Source: Agrobacterium larrymoorei (GTDB lineage Bacteria; Pseudomonadota; Alphaproteobacteria; Rhizobiales; Rhizobiaceae). Taken from it: a stretch of DNA of 64,000 nucleotides. Shown here one piece after another: positions 38,444 through 47,730 of this stretch (positions are counted from its first letter, which is position 1; each line of letters starts with the position of its first letter). The notes beneath the pieces were generated by a model. It made no database searches. It was not told the DNA's origin and saw nothing but the letters and a program-made list of their open reading frames with translations. The stretch spans positions 682,001 through 746,000 of the forward strand of contig NZ_JAUTBL010000001.1 in assembly GCF_030819275.1 (NCBI RefSeq). The letters run 5' to 3'. Position numbers and translations under genes: made by a program.

Positions 38444-39712
38444 TTACCAGGCACTGCCCTTGAGATCGGTCAGCTCGACTTCGAGAAGCTCGAGGTTTTC
38501 GGCAGCCGAGCCGGAGCCGGAGAGGGTGTTGTGGACGGCACCCCAGAATTTCGACGAGACCTCGTTGTATTTCACCTTGGTTGCCGCTGACGGACGCGGA
38601 ACGGCCGTCTCGAAGATCGGCTTCCACTGCGGCATGAAGGGTTGCGCGGCCGCGACATCCTTGTCGTCATAAAGCGCAGCAATCGTCGGCATGTTGGAAA
38701 GCTCTACCGCCCGCTTCTTCTGCGTTTCAGCAGAGGTCAGGAACTTGACCAGCTCAATGGCTGCGTCCTGGCTCTTCGAGTACTTCGAGACTGCGACATT
38801 CCAGCCGCCCAAGGTCGAGGCAGGCGCCTCACCCTCCGCGCCCGCTGGCAGCGGCGCGACGCCGAACTTGCCCTTGATGGCGCTATCGGCGCCATTGCCG
38901 AGAGCATAGGCATAGGGCCAGTTGCGCATGAAGACGGAATTGCCGGTCTGCCAGACGCCGCGGGCCTCCTCCTCCTTATAGGCCAGCGCGCCCTGGGGCG
39001 AGATGGTGCCGATCCAGCTCTTGGCCATATCGAGAGCGGCAGCGGCCTTTTCGTTGTTGATGCTGATATCGCCATTGGTCTCGACGATATGCCCACCGCC
39101 AGCGGACGCCACCCATTCGAGTGCGTTGCAGGTCAGGCCTTCATAAGCGCTGCCCTGGAACACGAAGCCCCAGAGATCCTTCTGGCCAGCTGCACGCTCC
39201 TTGTCCTGAATTTCCTTGGCAGTCTCGGCCATCTCCTTCCACGTCTTCGGCGGCTGCTTGCCGTATTTGTCGAGCAAATCCTTTCGATAGAACATCGCCG
39301 GCGCGTCGGTATACATCGGCATGGCCACGAGCTTGCCATCCACCGTCTGCGACGCGACCACGGACGGGAAATGCTCGCCGATCACGTCCTTGGCCGCCGC
39401 CGTCAGATCGACAAACTGGTCGGCAAGCTGTGGTGCCCAGACGATATCCGTCTGGTAGACGTCCACATCCGTGTTTCCGGCTGCAAGCCAAAGACGATAC
39501 TGGCTGAACTGCTCGCTGGATGATGGCGGCATCGTCACGAGCTTCACCTTATGGCCACTCTGCTTCTCGAATTCGGCCAGCCGCTCACGAATGAAGTTGA
39601 GATTTTTGCCGGTGGAATTGGCCGCCATGGCAATCTCTGCTGCCTGCGCGGATGCAGCAAAAGCCAAAAGGCTGCCGCATAGGAACAAGGCCCTTTTAGA
39701 AAAGTTCGTCAT
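38444..39712 (-). CDS. thuE: ThuE, disaccharide-binding periplasmic protein
   Basis: 422-residue solute-binding protein (family 1, MalE-like) that delivers trehalose, maltose, sucrose or similar sugars to ThuFGK. A signal peptide (SKRALFLCGSLLAFAASAQA, cleaved before AEI) is followed by a mature lobe with VTMPPSSSEQFSQYRLWLAAG and DVYQTDIVWAPQLADQFVDL. GGGAGG precedes two adjacent ATGs; the second (39712) has the better 6-nt spacing. First gene of the thu operon, downstream of a LacI-type operator. Confidence 0.92.
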   Translation of the reverse strand: MTNFSKRALFLCGSLLAFAASAQAAEIAMAANSTGKNLNFIRERLAEFEKQSGHKVKLVTMPPSSSEQFSQYRLWLAAGNTDVDVYQTDIVWAPQLADQFVDLTAAAKDVIGEHFPSVVASQTVDGKLVAMPMYTDAPAMFYRKDLLDKYGKQPPKTWKEMAETAKEIQDKERAAGQKDLWGFVFQGSAYEGLTCNALEWVASAGGGHIVETNGDISINNEKAAAALDMAKSWIGTISPQGALAYKEEEARGVWQTGNSVFMRNWPYAYALGNGADSAIKGKFGVAPLPAGAEGEAPASTLGGWNVAVSKYSKSQDAAIELVKFLTSAETQKKRAVELSNMPTIAALYDDKDVAAAQPFMPQWKPIFETAVPRPSAATKVKYNEVSSKFWGAVHNTLSGSGSAAENLELLEVELTDLKGSAW

Positions 39713-39748
39713 CATTCTCCTCCCTCTGAAACTTTGACGATGCATAAA

Positions 39749-39764
39749 TTGAAAACGCTTTCAA
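39749..39764. promoter_or_regulatory. ThuR operator candidate at the thuE promoter
   Basis: TTGAAAACGCTTTCAA is a 16-bp near-perfect dyad (14 of 16) with a central CG, the hallmark of LacI-family operators. It lies 37 bp before the thuE start codon and just downstream of the proposed start site, a roadblock position. Confidence 0.7.
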
Positions 39765-39772
39765 TTTTTTGA

Positions 39773-39800
39773 AGCTTACAATTCCTCTTCAACCTGTCAA
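39773..39800 (-). promoter_or_regulatory. thuE promoter candidate
   Basis: On the minus strand TTGACA (39800-39795), 16 nt, then TAAGCT (39778-39773). Transcription would start near 39766, right before the operator dyad. The -35 is perfect; the -10 is weak. Confidence 0.5.
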
Positions 39801-39900
39801 TAGGTCATGAAATGGGATTCCCAAGCGCTATTCTCTGTGCAGCGCACCAACGATGAAGAAACCTATGGATTCCAATGCTTCATCTACATTTTCTAATTTT

Positions 39901-39916
39901 AAATCGCTTTCGATTT
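39901..39916. promoter_or_regulatory. Second ThuR operator candidate, thuR side
   Basis: AAATCGCTTTCGATTT has perfect 6-bp arms (AAATCG/CGATTT). It shares CGCTTTC followed by a T-run and GCTT with the first dyad, in the same orientation. It lies 56 bp before the thuR start, so ThuR may repress its own gene. Confidence 0.6.
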
Positions 39917-39971
39917 TTGTTGCTTGAAAAATTCGCTCTGAGCTAGCATGCAGATGAAAACGGCGGACATC

Positions 39972-40988
39972 ATGAAGCTCAAGGAATTCGCAGAACAGGT
40001 TGGCCTTTCTCCAACGACAGTCAGCCGTGCACTTGGAGGCTATCCAGAGGTTCGTCAGGAAACCCGCGAGCGGGTGATGGAGGCTGCGCGCAGACTTGGC
40101 TATCGCCCCAATGCCAATGCCGTGCGGCTTGTCACAGGACGCGCAGGCGCCATCGGCGTGGTCATGGGCCGCAGCGGCGGCGGTCACTTTTTTTCCGAAT
40201 TCATGGGCGGCATGGCCGCGCGCCTGGAAGGGCAGGAAACCGATATTCTCGTCAGCGTCGCCATCGACAACAATCTCGATGAGGAACTGGCAATCTTCAA
40301 CCGTCTGGCGGCAAGCGGCAAGGTAGATGGCATCGTCGTCCATTCACCCCGCCCGGCGGATGAGCGCATCGCTCTGCTCCATCGGCTCGGCGTTCCCTTC
40401 ATCGTCCACGGTCGATCGAAGACGTCCTTCCCACATGCCTGGCTCGATATCGACAATCGCGACGTCACCTATCGCCCCACCATGCATTTCCTCGAACGCG
40501 GACACCGGCGCATTGCGATGATCAATGGGCCCAAGGGCCGAACATTCGTTAACGACCGCGAACAGGGTTTCAGCGACGCGCTTTCGGAATACGGGCTCTC
40601 GCCCGACCCGAAGCTGATGATGAACGAGCATTTCAGCGAGGAAACGGCCTTTCGATTCGCCCGCGCGCTTCTGGAGCAACCATCGCGCCCCACGGCCTTC
40701 GTGGCCGGCGCGATGATGACGGCTCAAGGCGTCTATCGCGCCGCCACGCAATTGGGTCTCGTCATCGGCAAGGACGTGTCCGTCATCGCTCATGACGACG
40801 TGTTTCCCTACTTGACGCCTGAGAGCATGCTGCCGCCGCTCTCCACCACACGCTCGTCCATGCGGATGGCGGGCATGCGCGTGACCGAACTTCTGCTTCA
40901 GATCATCTCCGGTAGGCCGGTGCAGGAATGCCAGGAATTGTGGCCGGTGGAACTGATCCTGCGTCAGTCCACAGGCGCCCCCGCCTGA
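39972..40988 (+). CDS. thuR: ThuR, LacI family transcriptional regulator
   Basis: 338-residue repressor or activator of the divergent thu operon. The LacI helix-turn-helix begins at the start: MKLKEFAEQVGLSPTTVSRALGGYPEVRQETRERV. A hinge and a periplasmic-binding-protein-like effector domain follow (IGVVMGRSGGG, ending with VELILRQSTG). I chose the ATG at 39972 because family members start with MKLKEFA; ATGs at 39948 and 39954 are in frame. The Shine-Dalgarno site is weak (GGCGG). The effector is presumably a disaccharide. The 212 bp downstream, to 41200, hold no gene. Confidence 0.93.
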   Translation: MKLKEFAEQVGLSPTTVSRALGGYPEVRQETRERVMEAARRLGYRPNANAVRLVTGRAGAIGVVMGRSGGGHFFSEFMGGMAARLEGQETDILVSVAIDNNLDEELAIFNRLAASGKVDGIVVHSPRPADERIALLHRLGVPFIVHGRSKTSFPHAWLDIDNRDVTYRPTMHFLERGHRRIAMINGPKGRTFVNDREQGFSDALSEYGLSPDPKLMMNEHFSEETAFRFARALLEQPSRPTAFVAGAMMTAQGVYRAATQLGLVIGKDVSVIAHDDVFPYLTPESMLPPLSTTRSSMRMAGMRVTELLLQIISGRPVQECQELWPVELILRQSTGAPA

Positions 40989-41200
40989 CAGGCAACAGAG
41001 CGCTTACCGCTTGTTCTGGAGCGGTGTATGTCCTTTAGGACGCTTGAGGTCTCTGAGACGACGCATCTGACCGCCACACAACCCGTGACGGCTTCAGGTC
41101 TAATGTTTGCCAAGCTTAAGTCACCGCCGAGGCGAGTGGCGGAGTGCGTCATCAAGATAGCCCGCCTATCCTGCCGCCATTGAAGTCGGATAAAAAGCGC

Positions 41201-43894
41201 CTACTGCTGAATATCAAGCAATCGCTCGAGATAGCGGCGCTCCACATCCGCAGGCGGATTATTGCCGAGCTTCTCACGGATCGCTTCAAGAATTTCACGC
41301 GCACGCTGCACGTCTATCTCATCCGGCACCCGAACCTGTGAATCACCGAAATCAGGGCCGGAATTGGCGCGTGGACGGCCAAGCGGATCGCGACCGTTCT
41401 GGTCGCCCTGCCCCATCATACCCTGCTGACCTTGGCCCGGCTGCTGGCCCTGCTGGCGCATGGCCTGCATGATCTGGCCCATCATATCCTGCGCGCCTTG
41501 GCGCAACGCATTCAGCGCATTGCCTTGGCCTTCGACAGCCCGTTCGCCGCGGCCCTGACCCAGCGCTTCGCCGGCGCCCTTCATTTCCTGCTCGGCCTTG
41601 CCGAAATTCTGCCCCGGCTCCATGCCGAGATCGCGAAGGCCCTTTTGAAGATCACCGAGCTGCTTGCCCAGTCCCTCCTGCTGCTGACGCAGATTTTTCA
41701 ACGCGTCACGAAGCTGTTGGGCTGTCATCTGATCGGGGTTTTGTCCTTGCCCATTCTGCTGCTGGCCCTGCTGCTGTTGACCCTGCTGGCCCTGTTGCTG
41801 GTCGCCGGGCTGCTGCTGGCCGTTTTCGCCCATCTGCTGCTCGCCGCCCTCTTCGCCCTCTTGCGGATCGCCGCGCTGCATGCGGTCGCGTAGCGCCTGA
41901 TCGAGCTTGAAGGTCTCGTCCATCAACTTCTGCTGCTGCTGCATGATCTCGCCCAGCTTGTCGATCTGCTGGCGCAGCTGGCTGTTTTCCTGCTGCTGGC
42001 CCTGCTGACCGCGCTGCGGCCTGCCGGCCTGCAGGTTGTTCATCATGCGCTGCATCTGCGACAGCATTTCCTGCGCCGCATCGCGGTTGCCGGAGCGGGC
42101 AAGGTTCTCGATCTGGTTCATCATGTTTTCCAGATCGCGTTGGCGCAGCACGTTTTGCGCCTGCTGGTTCATATTGCCCTGCGGCGCATTCTGCATGCGC
42201 TGCGCGAGTTCCTTCATGAACTCGTTCATTGCCTCGCGAAGCTCCTGCATCAGCTTGGCAATTTCCTCATCCGGCGCCTTGCGCTCCAGTGCCTGAGAAA
42301 GGGCATCCTGCGCATCACGCAAGCGCTTTTCCGCCTGAGACAGATCGCCATCCTCGATGCCAAGCGCAATTTCCCAGAGGTAATCCGCGGCGTCCTTCAG
42401 CATCTCCTCATTGTAGGCAAGCTTCATACGCGTCTGCGCCGATTGCAGCAGAAGATAGTGCGTCTTGTTGGGAATGGTCTCTTCCGGACGCAGGCTGACC
42501 GCCTCGTTATAGGCGATCGCCTTCGGCATCTGGCGCGTGTCGAGCGAAAAGATCTGACGCTGTTCGGCAACCGAGGCCGCAAGCGGCTCGGAAAAATTGC
42601 GCCCTGGGAGGATCATCTCCTGCGGCGGGCTCTTGCCCACTTGCCCTGCGCCATCCGTTGCCACCAGCGTGATCCGGACGCGTTTTCCCGCCATCGGATG
42701 TTCGGTCAGATTGCGGCTCGTCACACCCTTCATGTCACGCGGGTTTTGGCGGGGAAGATCGAGCTTGTATTCCGGCGGCGGATAAAGCGGCGTCGCGCCA
42801 GCCTGAACGTCGAGAGGCTCGATCACGGCATGGGCTTCACGCACGCCATAATCGTCCTTGGCGGTAAAGCCGATCTCCAGCGCGCCATTGGCTGCCCTGC
42901 GCGGCAAATTGTCGAAGGCGATGACCGGTGGCTTGTCCGGGATGATATTGAAGAACCAGGACTGGCCGTTGGCCTCGATCGTGCCGCTTTCTCTGAATTC
43001 CATCGTAAAGGTGCGGGGCGCAACAGTGGCCTGCCCCTCTGGGCTTGGTTGCGGCGGCGCGGCTGCAACGGTCGCCTTATCCTGTGCCCCATCCGGCGCA
43101 AGCTTTTGCAACGCGCCGGCCTCGTCAGGCTCGAAAGTAACCTCTTCCTGGCCTGCCCCGCCGGTCATGCGGATCGTCAGCTTGGAGGATTGGGGAACGG
43201 AGACCGCATCGGCACGATCGGCGTTCTGGCTGGTGAGAAAAATCGGCGCCCGACCGGTATAGGATGGCGGCGTCACCCAGGCATCGAGACGGATATCAGG
43301 GTTGAGCGGCCCGGAAGCTGGACGGCTGCGAAATGCGTCGGCAATGCTGCCTGCACCGTTCGAATAGGAAAAGCCGAATGCGGCAACGAGGAGCAGTGCC
43401 GGGATGGCACGGAGCGCCATCCGGTCGTGACGGGCTATATCCGGCCGCGGCAAACCTGCATCGAGTGCGGCGATCCGCTCGGCCATGCGCATCTGGTGCT
43501 CTTTCCACAGAGCACGCGCAATAGGGGTGTCGAAAGCGGGCTCGTCTTCCTGCACGCCGACCGGCTGGTGCGGAAGACCGTTGCGTTCTTCAAGCAGGCG
43601 CGACGCCTCTTCCTTCGAGGGCCAGCGCAGACGCGCAATCGGCAAGAGCGCGCTAAGGAATGTAAAGACGAGGATAAAAGCGACTGCCCAGCGCAGCAGG
43701 TCGGGCATTTGCCGGAACAGGCCAAACCAGCCAAGCGAAAGAAACAACGCGGCGATCGACAGAGGCAGAAGCGTTTTCGGCGCAAGGCGCTCGGCAAAGA
43801 GGACGAGCTTCGCAAAGAACCGCTTGGCTGCCACGCGCCGAGCCAGCTCAGGTCTCTTGTCGAAAGCGCCTTTTCCGCCTTGCCTGGTGGTCAT
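41201..43894 (-). CDS. TIGR02302 family protein (large membrane protein with Gln/Gly-rich low-complexity C-half)
   Basis: 897 aa protein of the alphaproteobacterial TIGR02302/DUF4175 family, of unknown function. Two to three membrane helices lie in the first 180 residues (ERLAPKTLLPLSIAALFLSLGWF, WAVAFILVFTFLSALLPI, ALRAIPALLLVAAFGFSY). A periplasmic domain follows to about residue 560. The rest is charged coiled-coil and low-complexity sequence very rich in Q, G, M and N. The ATG at 43894 has GGGAG 8 nt upstream. It follows lysA, the usual neighbour in rhizobia. The CTG/CAG-rich repeats at 41.7-42.0 kb are this coding low complexity. Confidence 0.9.
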   Translation of the reverse strand: MTTRQGGKGAFDKRPELARRVAAKRFFAKLVLFAERLAPKTLLPLSIAALFLSLGWFGLFRQMPDLLRWAVAFILVFTFLSALLPIARLRWPSKEEASRLLEERNGLPHQPVGVQEDEPAFDTPIARALWKEHQMRMAERIAALDAGLPRPDIARHDRMALRAIPALLLVAAFGFSYSNGAGSIADAFRSRPASGPLNPDIRLDAWVTPPSYTGRAPIFLTSQNADRADAVSVPQSSKLTIRMTGGAGQEEVTFEPDEAGALQKLAPDGAQDKATVAAAPPQPSPEGQATVAPRTFTMEFRESGTIEANGQSWFFNIIPDKPPVIAFDNLPRRAANGALEIGFTAKDDYGVREAHAVIEPLDVQAGATPLYPPPEYKLDLPRQNPRDMKGVTSRNLTEHPMAGKRVRITLVATDGAGQVGKSPPQEMILPGRNFSEPLAASVAEQRQIFSLDTRQMPKAIAYNEAVSLRPEETIPNKTHYLLLQSAQTRMKLAYNEEMLKDAADYLWEIALGIEDGDLSQAEKRLRDAQDALSQALERKAPDEEIAKLMQELREAMNEFMKELAQRMQNAPQGNMNQQAQNVLRQRDLENMMNQIENLARSGNRDAAQEMLSQMQRMMNNLQAGRPQRGQQGQQQENSQLRQQIDKLGEIMQQQQKLMDETFKLDQALRDRMQRGDPQEGEEGGEQQMGENGQQQPGDQQQGQQGQQQQGQQQNGQGQNPDQMTAQQLRDALKNLRQQQEGLGKQLGDLQKGLRDLGMEPGQNFGKAEQEMKGAGEALGQGRGERAVEGQGNALNALRQGAQDMMGQIMQAMRQQGQQPGQGQQGMMGQGDQNGRDPLGRPRANSGPDFGDSQVRVPDEIDVQRAREILEAIREKLGNNPPADVERRYLERLLDIQQ

Positions 43895-43997
43895 CAATCC
43901 GTTCTCCCGGTCTGGCCACACGATCTCGCAATTGCCGCAGCCGCGAAATCTCTCAGTGCAACAGCGTGCAGGATACCATTGTTTGTGGCGAAGACGA

Positions 43998-44017
43998 GGG
44001 CAAGCTGGCGCTTGCCC
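43998..44017 (+). terminator. Hairpin between lysA and the TIGR02302 gene
   Basis: GGGCAAG (43998-44004) and CTTGCCC (44011-44017) form a perfect 7-bp stem with a 6-nt loop. The T-run (ATTTTT) follows on the plus strand, yet both neighbours are on the minus strand, so it is not an obvious terminator for either. Confidence 0.35.
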
Positions 44018-44056
44018 CGTATTTTTCCTGCTGGTCGCCTAATCGTGATTGCAATG

Positions 44057-45325
44057 TCAGTCGAGCCAGGCGGGCACGGAGTCGAGCGCGATCAGCTCTT
44101 CATAGGTGCCGCGTGGGCGGATGACGTGGAACTGGTCGCCATTGACCAGCACTTCCGGCACGAGAAGACGCGAATTGTAGGTGCCAGCCTGCACCGCGCC
44201 ATAGGCACCGGCGGAGCTGACGGCAATGAGATCGCCGGGCTCAGGTGCTGACATCTCGCGGTCGAGCGCCAGATAATCACCCGTCTCGCAGACCGGTCCC
44301 ACGACATCGGCCTTGATCCGCGCCGCATCGGCCGAAGGCTGCACGACGGGACGGATGCCGTGATAGGCTTCATAAAGCGTCGGACGGATCAGATCGTTCA
44401 TCGCCGCGTCAACGATGACGAAAGCCTTTTCGCCGCCGTCCTTCACATAGAGAACTTCGGTCACGAGGATACCGGCATTACCGACGATCAGGCGCCCCGG
44501 CTCGGTGACGATCTTGCAGTTGAGGCTCTTCAGCTCGTTCTTGACGATATGCGCATAGGCATCCGGCAAAGGCGGCGGGTTGTTGTCGTCCTTGTAGGGA
44601 ATGCCCAAGCCCCCACCGATATCCACATGGCTGATCCTGTGGCCGTCTGCACGCAAAGATTCCACCAGTTCGCGAAGAAGCCGGAACGCATCTTCGAAAG
44701 GCTGCAGCTCAGTGATCTGGCTGCCGATATGCATGTCGATGCCGCTGACGTCGATGCCGGGAAGTGTTGCGGCATGGGCATAGACGGCCCGCGCGCGCTG
44801 ATAGGAAATGCCGAACTTGTTTTCCTTCTTGCCGGTCGAAATCTTGGCGTGAGTCTTGGCGTCTACATCCGGGTTGATGCGGAAGGAGACATGCGCCTTC
44901 TTGCCGGCCTTTACCGCACGCAGGTTGAGAACCTCGAGTTCCGGCTCCGATTCCACGTTGAAGCAATAGATGCCAGCCTCCAGCGCCAGATCCATTTCAG
45001 CCGGTGTCTTGCCGACGCCGGAAAACATGATGCGGCTTGCCGGGACGCCAGCGGCCAGTGCGCGACGAAGCTCGCCGCCTGAGACGACGTCGATACCCGC
45101 GCCAAGCTTTGCCAGTGTCTTCAACACCGCCTGGTTCGAATTGGCCTTCATGGCGTAGCAGACCATCGCGTCCACATCGCTGAAAGCTTGCGAGAACACC
45201 TTGTAGTGACGCTCGAGCGTCGCCGTCGAATAGACGTAAAACGGTGTCCCGACAGCCTTGGCGATTTCAGGCACGGGAACGTTTTCGGCGTGCAGCACGC
45301 CGTCGATGTAATGAAAATGGTTCAC
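44057..45325 (-). CDS. lysA: Diaminopimelate decarboxylase
   Basis: PLP-dependent decarboxylation of meso-diaminopimelate to lysine, the last step of the pathway that lysC opens. PLP-binding Lys60 is in CYAMKANSNQ, the glycine loop DIGGGLGIPY is near 222, and the substrate-binding CETGDYLALDR segment contains the catalytic cysteine near 350. It is 422 aa. It begins 12 bp after the lptM stop, so the two are cotranscribed. Confidence 0.96.
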   Translation of the reverse strand: MNHFHYIDGVLHAENVPVPEIAKAVGTPFYVYSTATLERHYKVFSQAFSDVDAMVCYAMKANSNQAVLKTLAKLGAGIDVVSGGELRRALAAGVPASRIMFSGVGKTPAEMDLALEAGIYCFNVESEPELEVLNLRAVKAGKKAHVSFRINPDVDAKTHAKISTGKKENKFGISYQRARAVYAHAATLPGIDVSGIDMHIGSQITELQPFEDAFRLLRELVESLRADGHRISHVDIGGGLGIPYKDDNNPPPLPDAYAHIVKNELKSLNCKIVTEPGRLIVGNAGILVTEVLYVKDGGEKAFVIVDAAMNDLIRPTLYEAYHGIRPVVQPSADAARIKADVVGPVCETGDYLALDREMSAPEPGDLIAVSSAGAYGAVQAGTYNSRLLVPEVLVNGDQFHVIRPRGTYEELIALDSVPAWLD

Positions 45326-45337
45326 GGCTGCAATCCG

Positions 45338-45532
45338 TTACAGAAGCTTGTCGAGGATGAAGGGGCGTTCCGGTGTCTTTTCCACCTTGTTGCTGGAGCG
45401 CTGGTTACGCTGCTCGACTGGCGTGTTTGGCGCATCGAGATCGCCCTTGCGGCCGCAGCTGGAGAGAGCAAGACCTGCGGCGAGCGCTACGCTAACCGGA
45501 ATGATGATACTGCGAGAGGTTTTAAAGAGCAT
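45338..45532 (-). CDS. lptM: LptM-like lipoprotein
   Basis: 64-residue lipoprotein. The signal sequence is followed by the lipobox LALSSCGRKGDLDAP; the C-G-x-K-G-x-L-x-x-P block after the lipidated cysteine is the LptM (YifL) signature. In E. coli LptM assists assembly of the LptDE lipopolysaccharide translocon; that role is inferred here. The ATG at 45532 (MLFKTS) was chosen because the longer frame has no membrane signal. It sits in the conserved argH-lptM-lysA order, after the argH terminator, so it probably has its own promoter. Confidence 0.88.
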   Translation of the reverse strand: MLFKTSRSIIIPVSVALAAGLALSSCGRKGDLDAPNTPVEQRNQRSSNKVEKTPERPFILDKLL

Positions 45533-45571
45533 GGACCCGTCCAAAGGAAATCTTGCATCTCTGATACCGAA

Positions 45572-45597
45572 AAACAGGGCGCTTGTGCACCCTGTTT
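45572..45597 (-). terminator. argH terminator
   Basis: AAACAGGG (45572-45579) and CCCTGTTT (45590-45597) form an 8-bp stem with two further inner GC pairs. It lies 41 bp after the argH stop and is followed on the minus strand by TTTCGG. It separates argH from lptM-lysA. Confidence 0.75.
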
Positions 45598-45638
45598 CTT
45601 GTGATGGTGGCGTAACGCCAGATTGATCGGTCGCTCGA

Positions 45639-47039
45639 TCAGTTACGACCGCGCCACCAGGCAATCTGCTTGCGCACTTCAGACGGCGCGGTACCGCCGA
45701 AGCTGGTGCGGCTTGCAACCGACGCCTCGACCGACAGCACATCAAAGACGCTGGCGGTGATCGCCGAATTGATCGCCTGGAGTTCCTCAAGAGAGAGATC
45801 GGCGAGATCGCAACCCTTTTTCTCAGCAAGTGCCACAGCATGGCCCGTGACGTGATGCGCATCGCGGAATGGAAGGCCCGCTTCACGCACAAGCCAGTCA
45901 GCAAGATCCGTCGCGGTCGAGTAACCGGAACCGGCAGCGGCGCGCATGCGATCGGCTCGCACCTCCAGATCGCGGATCATGCCGGTCATGGCGGCAATCG
46001 CAAGCTCAAGGCTTTCGGCTGCATCGAAGACCTGTTCCTTATCTTCCTGCATGTCTTTCGAATAGGCGAGCGGCAGACCCTTCATCACGGTCAACAATGC
46101 GACCAGCGAGCCGTTGATGCGGCCGGTCTTGGCGCGCACCAGTTCCGCGGCGTCGGGATTCTTCTTCTGCGGCATGATGGAGGAACCGGTCGAGAAGGCA
46201 TCCGACAGACGGATAAAGCCGAACTGCGGCGTCGACCAGATGACGATTTCTTCCGCCAGACGCGAAAGATGGGTAGCGCAGATCGACGCGATCGAGAGAA
46301 ACTCCAAGGCAAAGTCGCGGTCCGACACGGTGTCGATGGAGTTGCGGGTGGGCTCACGGAAGCCAAGGGCATTCGCCGTCATATGGCGGTCGATCGGATA
46401 ACCGGTGCCAGCGAGAGCCGCGGCCCCGATCGGGCTTTCATCCAGATGCTCGATGGCATGGCGAACACGGGCGCGGTCGCGGCCAAACATTTCGACATAG
46501 GCCATGCAGTGGTGTCCGAAGGTCACCGGCTGTGCCGTCTGTAGATGGGTAAAGCCCGGCATCACGGTATCGGCATGCTGCTCGGCACGGTCGAGGAAGG
46601 CCGCGATCAATGCGCTCAACATGCCTTCGGTCTTCTGCAACTCTTCCTTGACCCAAAGGCGGAAATCGAGCGCCACCTGGTCGTTGCGCGAGCGCGCCGT
46701 GTGCAAGCGTCCAGCGGCGGGGCCGATCAGATTGGCCAGGCGGGCTTCGATGTTCATGTGAATATCTTCGAGCTTGCGCGAAAACTCGAAGGTACCGGCC
46801 TCGATTTCTGACAGGATCGTGTTCAGACCCTCGATGATCTTGTCTTTATCTTCGGCGGAAATAATGCCTTTTGCAGCGAGCATGGTGGCGTGGGCGATGG
46901 AGCCGCGAATATCCTGGGCGTAAAGCTTCTTGTCGAAGCCAATGGAGGCATTTATCTCTTCCATGATGGCTGAGGGACCGGAGGCAAAGCGTCCGCCCCA
47001 CATCTGGTTGGAGGATTTTTGTTCTGCGCCGTCAGCCAT
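45639..47039 (-). CDS. argH: Argininosuccinate lyase
   Basis: Last step of arginine synthesis: splits argininosuccinate into arginine and fumarate. The fumarase/aspartase signature [12 protein letters not shown] is intact (about residue 283, catalytic serine loop). The N-terminus [18 protein letters not shown] matches the family, so I used the ATG at 47039 rather than the open frame up to 47129. The product is 466 aa. Its start is only 22 bp from the start of tlpA on the other strand, so the promoters must overlap or lie inside the neighbouring gene. Confidence 0.95.
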   Translation of the reverse strand: MADGAEQKSSNQMWGGRFASGPSAIMEEINASIGFDKKLYAQDIRGSIAHATMLAAKGIISAEDKDKIIEGLNTILSEIEAGTFEFSRKLEDIHMNIEARLANLIGPAAGRLHTARSRNDQVALDFRLWVKEELQKTEGMLSALIAAFLDRAEQHADTVMPGFTHLQTAQPVTFGHHCMAYVEMFGRDRARVRHAIEHLDESPIGAAALAGTGYPIDRHMTANALGFREPTRNSIDTVSDRDFALEFLSIASICATHLSRLAEEIVIWSTPQFGFIRLSDAFSTGSSIMPQKKNPDAAELVRAKTGRINGSLVALLTVMKGLPLAYSKDMQEDKEQVFDAAESLELAIAAMTGMIRDLEVRADRMRAAAGSGYSTATDLADWLVREAGLPFRDAHHVTGHAVALAEKKGCDLADLSLEELQAINSAITASVFDVLSVEASVASRTSFGGTAPSEVRKQIAWWRGRN

Positions 47040-47061
47040 TGTGCATGCCCTGGAGTATTCG

Positions 47062-47730
47062 ATGACAGAAAAAAGACCTTTCAGACTTCCTTCCGCCAGA
47101 CTTGTTGCAATTGCCGCCATCGCCGGCATTGTCAGCGGCGGGGGAGTGGTGTTGTTCAGGCATATTGGGTCTGAAGCACAGGTTCAAGGGGCAGCGGTGG
47201 CGGATGCGGCTTTATGTGAGGGCGCTGCCAAGCGCATCGCCAGCATCGGGCCTCTGCTGAAAGGCCAGATCGCAGCGATGGCGCCGACGGAGAAGCCCCG
47301 CGTCATTCCGCTTTCGTTCAAGTCCGCCGAGGGCACCGCGATGACGCAAGCGGATCTCAAGGGCAAGACCGTTCTGCTGAATCTCTGGGCCACATGGTGT
47401 GTGCCCTGCCGCGAGGAAATGCCGGCTCTCAACGCCTTGGAAAAGGAAAAAGGCAGCGATGCATTCGAGGTCGTGACGATCAACATCGACAATGGCGAGG
47501 ATGACAAGCCGAAGGCCTTTATGAGCGAATACAAGATCGATTCGCTTAAGCTTTATCGCGACAGCTCGATGGGTGTCTTTAATACGTTGAAGAAGGAGGG
47601 CCTTGCCTTTGGCCTGCCAGCCACCCTGCTTCTGGACGACAAAGGCTGCCTACTGGCCTCGATGAACGGCCCCGCCGCGTGGGATAGTCCCGATGCGAAG
47701 GCGCTGGTGACTGCAGCCACGCAGCCCTGA
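47062..47730 (+). CDS. tlpA: TlpA-type thiol:disulfide interchange protein (membrane-anchored thioredoxin-like)
   Basis: 222-residue periplasmic thioredoxin-fold protein anchored by an N-terminal helix (residues 12-33). The active site is [17 protein letters not shown] with Cys113 and Cys116, a reducing-type CxxC as in Bradyrhizobium TlpA, which serves cytochrome oxidase copper-site assembly. The cis-proline loop is [13 protein letters not shown] lies upstream of the ATG at 47062. It is divergent from argH with 22 bp between starts and abuts the stop of the convergent hydroxybutyryl-CoA dehydrogenase gene (0 bp). Confidence 0.92.
   Translation: MTEKRPFRLPSARLVAIAAIAGIVSGGGVVLFRHIGSEAQVQGAAVADAALCEGAAKRIASIGPLLKGQIAAMAPTEKPRVIPLSFKSAEGTAMTQADLKGKTVLLNLWATWCVPCREEMPALNALEKEKGSDAFEVVTINIDNGEDDKPKAFMSEYKIDSLKLYRDSSMGVFNTLKKEGLAFGLPATLLLDDKGCLLASMNGPAAWDSPDAKALVTAATQP

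Noticed and set aside
40989-41200. Small RNA or gene between thuR and the TIGR02302 gene
   Set aside because: Only a 6-bp hairpin (ACCGCT/AGCGGT near 41005) is visible; not enough to call a terminator or RNA gene.
41700-42010. Tandem CTG/CAG-like repeats that suggest a CRISPR or microsatellite
   Set aside because: They keep the reading frame and encode Q/G/N/M low complexity; spacing is irregular and there are no spacers. No CRISPR array seen in the window.
42140-44251. 703-codon open frame antisense to the TIGR02302 gene
   Set aside because: Leu/Arg/His-rich product typical of the complement of GC-rich coding DNA; the minus-strand gene has a Shine-Dalgarno site, membrane helices and family features.
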